Translations under genes and position numbers: made by a program | Shown here: one piece after another, positions 6,659 to 9,090 of the stretch | Position numbering within the stretch: the stretch's first letter is position 1 | Layout of the letters: each line of letters begins with the position of its first letter | Assembly: GCA_934747265.1 (NCBI GenBank) | Contig: CAKVGI010000026.1 | Location: 1 to 9,090, forward strand | Length of the DNA stretch: 9,090 bases | Source: an uncultured Rickettsiales bacterium | Lineage (GTDB): Bacteria; Pseudomonadota; Alphaproteobacteria; Rickettsiales; UBA1997 | Direction: 5' to 3' | The notes under the pieces: model-generated | The model's database searches: none | The model's input: the letters and a program-made list of their open reading frames with translations, nothing else | What the model was told of the DNA's origin: nothing

Positions 6659-8320
6659 TTACCTCCAAAAACTCAACTCTTCTCCCTTTGCCCATTCAAT
6701 AAAAGCATCTGCAATTTCATCCAAATCATGTTGCAAAATTCTTTCCCCATCAACTTCTTTGTAAATATACTCTCCACTATTATCCTTTCCAGATTTTTCA
6801 CTTACAGCAAAAAAGATTGGATAATCGGCGACTTGTGGGCATTTTTCTTTGTCCCATTTTTGTAGAAATATTACGCTCGTTTTTGTACCAGTATGTGGCT
6901 TAAATGTGTTTACATCAAGTCCAACTACCGCCACAATTCTTGCCTTATCAGCTAGAAAATCTCTAATGTATTTTTCGCTTGTATTGTTAAATACACCTTG
7001 TGGTAAAACTAAAGCAAGTCGTCCACCATCTTTGACAAAATTTAAGTTTCTTTCAATAAATAATAAATGTCTTGATATTTTTGTTTGTTTTTCTTTAACC
7101 ACATTTGGATATTCGGCTAAAATATGTTTTTCTGATACTTCACCGGCAAATGGCGGATTGGCAAGCAATATATCAAAATTGAAATATCTATAATCTTTGT
7201 CAGCTAGTTTTTCATTATCTAAATTTGCTTTTATGTTTGTACTCCATGAAGATGAATCAAGCGAATTTTCTTTGAATATATGTGATTTTCCATCACCAGC
7301 AATCAACATCATTGCCTTTGAAATCTTTGAGCTTCTTTCATCAAAATCAATACCCCATAAGTGCCTACTAGCATAATTTGAAAAATTTTTAGGCTTAACA
7401 TACTTCATTGTATGGATTAAAAATCCGCCAGAACCGCAAGCTGTATCTATTACAAACTCATCTTTATTTGGATTTAACATTTTTACACACATGTCAATTA
7501 CATGTCTAGGCGTAAAATATTGCCCCTTTTTGCCTTTTGCAACATCTGGTATTAAGTATTCAAAAGCATCATCTATAATTTGCAAATTTGAACCTAATAA
7601 TTTGTATTCTTGCAGATCGGCAACAATATTCGCCAAATGTGTATCCATTAATTTTATTCTATCACTTTCATCAAAAATATCTCTCCATTCATCTTTTGCT
7701 TTATCAAAAAGCTTATCTATTGCCTGTTTTGTAATTTTCGCATCATTCCTTGCTCTAAATTCTAAAACATAATTTTCATCATCTCTACCCTGAACTTCAT
7801 CATAAAGTTTTGCATAAATTATTTTAAAAATCTCATCAAAACTATCAAATCCAGAGTTTGCGAGGACTAAATCTTCCAAGTTTTGTATAACTTGTTTTAA
7901 TTGTCTTGGTTCTTTTAGTTCACTATACTTAAACTTTTTATTATATACATCTTCTGGAGATTCTCCGTATTCCGGTATGTCTGGAAGTGTTGAAAAATCT
8001 TTTGGATATGGTCTATGCAATATTTCTTCTGTCTGACCGTTTATTGCAACACCAATTTCTGCGCCTTCGGCATTCAAATAGCTTTTTAATTGTTTTGCAT
8101 CATTTTTTATGTTTGGTGCTTTTACTTCCACTAAAATATATGGAGTAATTTTATCATTTTTATAAATAATTATATCAGCTCGCTTTTTCTCTCTACCAAA
8201 ATTTACAATTGTTTCAACATCAATTAAATCTTTTGGATATTTGTATTTATTGATTAAACGATTTAAATATAATTGTCTAACTATTTCTTCGGGTGCTGAT
8301 TTCTTTTCACTATAAACCAT
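6659..8320 (-). CDS. hsdM: N6-adenine DNA methyltransferase with N-terminal PD-(D/E)XK nuclease-like domain
   Basis: It is expected to methylate adenine in the site chosen by HsdS, using S-adenosylmethionine. Numbering starts at ATG 8320 (553 residues), chosen because AGGA stands just upstream; the open frame reaches TTG 8353 but no ribosome site serves that codon. Residues about 1-110 resemble the HsdR N-terminal domain, with GREKKRAD...VEVKAPN giving Asp49, Glu65 and Lys67 of a PD-(D/E)XK nuclease and a following QL-x2-Y helix. A helical region follows. The methylase domain has KGQYFTPRHVI (about 264-274), SAM-binding DTACGSGGF (292-300) and catalytic NPPF (388-391). No separate hsdR is in the window, so this may be a combined nuclease-methylase that pairs with HsdS, as in BcgI-like enzymes; alternatively the domain only helps assembly and hsdR lies elsewhere. 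A run of nine G upstream could extend the protein to 611 residues. Confidence 0.93.
   Translation of the reverse strand: MVYSEKKSAPEEIVRQLYLNRLINKYKYPKDLIDVETIVNFGREKKRADIIIYKNDKITPYILVEVKAPNIKNDAKQLKSYLNAEGAEIGVAINGQTEEILHRPYPKDFSTLPDIPEYGESPEDVYNKKFKYSELKEPRQLKQVIQNLEDLVLANSGFDSFDEIFKIIYAKLYDEVQGRDDENYVLEFRARNDAKITKQAIDKLFDKAKDEWRDIFDESDRIKLMDTHLANIVADLQEYKLLGSNLQIIDDAFEYLIPDVAKGKKGQYFTPRHVIDMCVKMLNPNKDEFVIDTACGSGGFLIHTMKYVKPKNFSNYASRHLWGIDFDERSSKISKAMMLIAGDGKSHIFKENSLDSSSWSTNIKANLDNEKLADKDYRYFNFDILLANPPFAGEVSEKHILAEYPNVVKEKQTKISRHLLFIERNLNFVKDGGRLALVLPQGVFNNTSEKYIRDFLADKARIVAVVGLDVNTFKPHTGTKTSVIFLQKWDKEKCPQVADYPIFFAVSEKSGKDNSGEYIYKEVDGERILQHDLDEIADAFIEWAKGEELSFWR
6661..6666 (-). promoter_or_regulatory. 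Ribosome binding site of the HEPN-like gene, inside the hsdM stop region
   Basis: GGAGGT on the minus strand lies over the last codons and TAA stop of the methylase gene, four bases before GTG 6656. It decides the start of the downstream gene and suggests translational coupling: ribosomes finishing the methylase would deliver initiation at the next gene. Confidence 0.7.
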
Positions 8321-8367
8321 TTTTTCCTGCTCGCCTTTGGAGTTAGACTTCAAATAATATTTATTAT

Positions 8368-8493
8368 CTAGTTGCCCCCCCCCACAGGATTTGATTTCAA
8401 ATATAGCTTTTCACTTACATCTTGAATTTCTGCTTTTGAGAACAAAGAAAGTTCATCTTCTATATTTGTAAAAATTTTACCTAATATTTCCAT
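8368..8493 (-). CDS. Short upstream frame, likely the out-of-phase 5' part of the methylase gene
   Basis: From ATG 8493 the frame reads MEILGKIFTNIEDELSLFSK, continues to KLYLKSNPV, enters the run of nine G, adds Gly-Gly-Gly-Asn and stops at TAG 8370-8368 (41 residues). Its composition looks coding (mixed charged and hydrophobic, helix-like), unlike the nearby repeats. The methylase frame is open from 8410 across the G run and is offset from this frame by one base. With ten G the frame would run on as Gly-Gly-Gly-Gln-Leu-Asp-Asn into the methylase; with eight it stops at TAA after four codons. I see no good ribosome site before ATG 8493. The alternatives are a short leader peptide or a sequencing error in the homopolymer. 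Confidence 0.6.
   Translation of the reverse strand: MEILGKIFTNIEDELSLFSKAEIQDVSEKLYLKSNPVGGGN
8375..8383 (-). repeat. Run of nine G (minus strand), candidate phase-variation tract
   Basis: Nine consecutive C on the plus strand, in an otherwise AT-rich stretch and outside the hairpin repeats. It sits exactly where the upstream frame and the methylase frame overlap. Homopolymers of this length are known to slip during replication in phase-variable genes of Campylobacter, Helicobacter and Neisseria. Lengths of 7, 10 or 13 would join the frames; 8 or 9 would not. Confidence 0.8.
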
Positions 8494-8522
8494 TATTTTT
8501 AAATACTTTATCTATCAAAAAA

Positions 8523-8548
8523 ATTATACAAAATTTTAATTTTGTCAA
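8523..8548 (-). promoter_or_regulatory. Candidate sigma-70-type promoter for the R-M operon
   Basis: On the minus strand a perfect TTGACA (8548-8543) is followed by a perfect TATAAT (8528-8523). The spacer is only 14 bases, shorter than the usual 16-18, so strength is uncertain. It lies about 30 bases upstream of ATG 8493, which fits a transcript that includes the upstream frame and the G run. Confidence 0.45.
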
Positions 8549-8634
8549 ATAATTATTATTTAATTTTTTAAATTAAATCCCGCAATAAAAAATAAAATAA
8601 TAATCTCTTATAGGCAATTAGTAGCTATTGCAAA

Positions 8635-9018
8635 TCTTATAAGTTGTGAAATACTAACTTCTCGCCAATCTTTGTAAGAGAGTGCTGGCTGGGAATATCG
8701 CCTTTTCACCTCTATTCGTAAGTGTAGAGGTGCAGTTGCAAAACACTTTCCCATCCGCCTCCTTTTGTAAGTGTTTGGTTGCGACTGTAAAACACTCCTT
8801 TTTACCCAACTTTACAAGGAGGGAGTTAGTCGTAAAACACCTTCCCTATACTCCAATTATAAGGTGGGATAGTTGACGTAGTCAATATATCCCATCCTCG
8901 CCCCCCTTTGTAAGGGGGAGTTGACATAAACCCCCCTTGCCCCCCTTATCAGGGGGGAATTGTATGTGTTCTTATCAGGGGGATGAAGAATATTCCATCT
9001 CTTACCCCCATTCGTAAG
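8635..9018 (-). repeat. Right degenerate tandem array, ~48-bp units
   Basis: Plus-strand cores near TTTGTAAG occur at 8635, 8671, 8715, 8764, 8811, 8856, 8907, 8945, 8971 and 9011; most spacings are 44-51, falling to 26-40 near the leader. Inverted G/C arms flank many cores, for example CCCCCTT/AAGGGGG at 8907 and CCCCCCT/AGGGGGG at 8945. A second phrase, close to GACTGTAAAACAC, recurs between cores at about 8740-8840. Read on the minus strand, the array follows its leader just as the left array follows bases 1-63. Minus-strand frame 8857-9069 and plus-strand frame 8682-8876 fall inside the repeat and are not genes. Confidence 0.8.
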
Positions 9019-9081
9019 CACACTGTTCACTCCTTCTTGTCTTAATACTTGATTTCTTAAACTTAACATTATATTATTATA
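9019..9081 (-). repeat. Right copy of 63-bp inverted repeat (array leader)
   Basis: Exact reverse complement of bases 1-63, with only nine window bases outside it. On the minus strand it opens the same 18-residue frame (from ATG 9069) and leads into an array pointing inward. Two identical leaders facing each other across about 9 kb could be transposon-like ends, substrates for inversion, or simply two copies of a high-copy repeat at which an assembly broke. Confidence 0.9.
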
Positions 9082-9090
9082 AATACAGTT

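Noticed and set aside
6657..6695. ATG 6695 as the start of the HEPN-like gene
   Set aside because: GTG 6656 has GGAGGT at good distance and avoids a 37-base overlap with hsdM.
6849..7772. Plus-strand frames opposite the methylase
   Set aside because: Shadows of the well-supported minus-strand methylase gene.
8682..8876. 64-codon plus-strand frame
   Set aside because: Falls in the right-hand array; repeat units, not codons, explain the sequence.
8635..9018. Integron attC array
   Set aside because: The units lack the GTTRRRY/RYYYAAC arm pattern, there are no cassette genes between units and no integrase is present.
8857..9069. 70-codon minus-strand protein gene
   Set aside because: Only the first 18 codons match the other leader copy; the rest translates G/C-run repeat sequence and there is no ribosome site.

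Overview
The window is strongly AT-rich with G/C-rich repeat islands. It carries an anaerobe-type fermentation gene (adhE), uses Shine-Dalgarno starts, and its genes read normally in the standard code. This suggests a low-GC, fermentative, probably host- or gut-associated anaerobic bacterium. The phylum cannot be fixed from the sequence alone. All confident genes lie on the minus strand.

Layout: 1-315 is a repeat leader followed by a degenerate array of about 48-bp units. 330-2933 is adhE. 2934-3190 is AT-rich upstream DNA of adhE. 3197-3524 is a second degenerate tandem array built on TGATAAG. 3525-3740 is AT-rich spacer. 3741-3800 is a two-hairpin repeat. 3901-5289 is hsdS. 5290-5504 holds two more two-hairpin elements in opposite orientations. 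5505-6656 is an unrecognised, HEPN-like gene. 6659-8320 is a DNA adenine methyltransferase with an N-terminal PD-(D/E)XK nuclease-like domain. 8368-8493 is a short upstream frame ending in a run of nine G (minus strand). 8523-8548 is a candidate promoter. 8635-9018 is a third array, and 9019-9081 is an exact inverted copy of bases 1-63.

The centre of interest is the restriction-modification operon (nuclease/methylase, HEPN-like gene, specificity subunit). The run of nine G sits just upstream of the methylase frame. One more G would fuse a 37-codon upstream coding stretch to the methylase and give one 611-residue protein; with nine G the upstream frame stops five codons after the point where the run begins. 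This is the signature of phase variation by slipped-strand mispairing. No separate hsdR gene is in the window. The nuclease-like domain on the methylase raises the possibility that cutting and modification sit in one polypeptide that works with the separate HsdS, as in BcgI-like enzymes.

The rest is an unusual set of related repeats: three arrays, three two-hairpin elements and a 63-bp inverted repeat at the window ends. They share G/C-run stems around TGATAAG or TTACRAAG cores. The window starts and ends almost exactly in the same repeat, so the ends may reflect an assembly break at a high-copy repeat and not a true element boundary.
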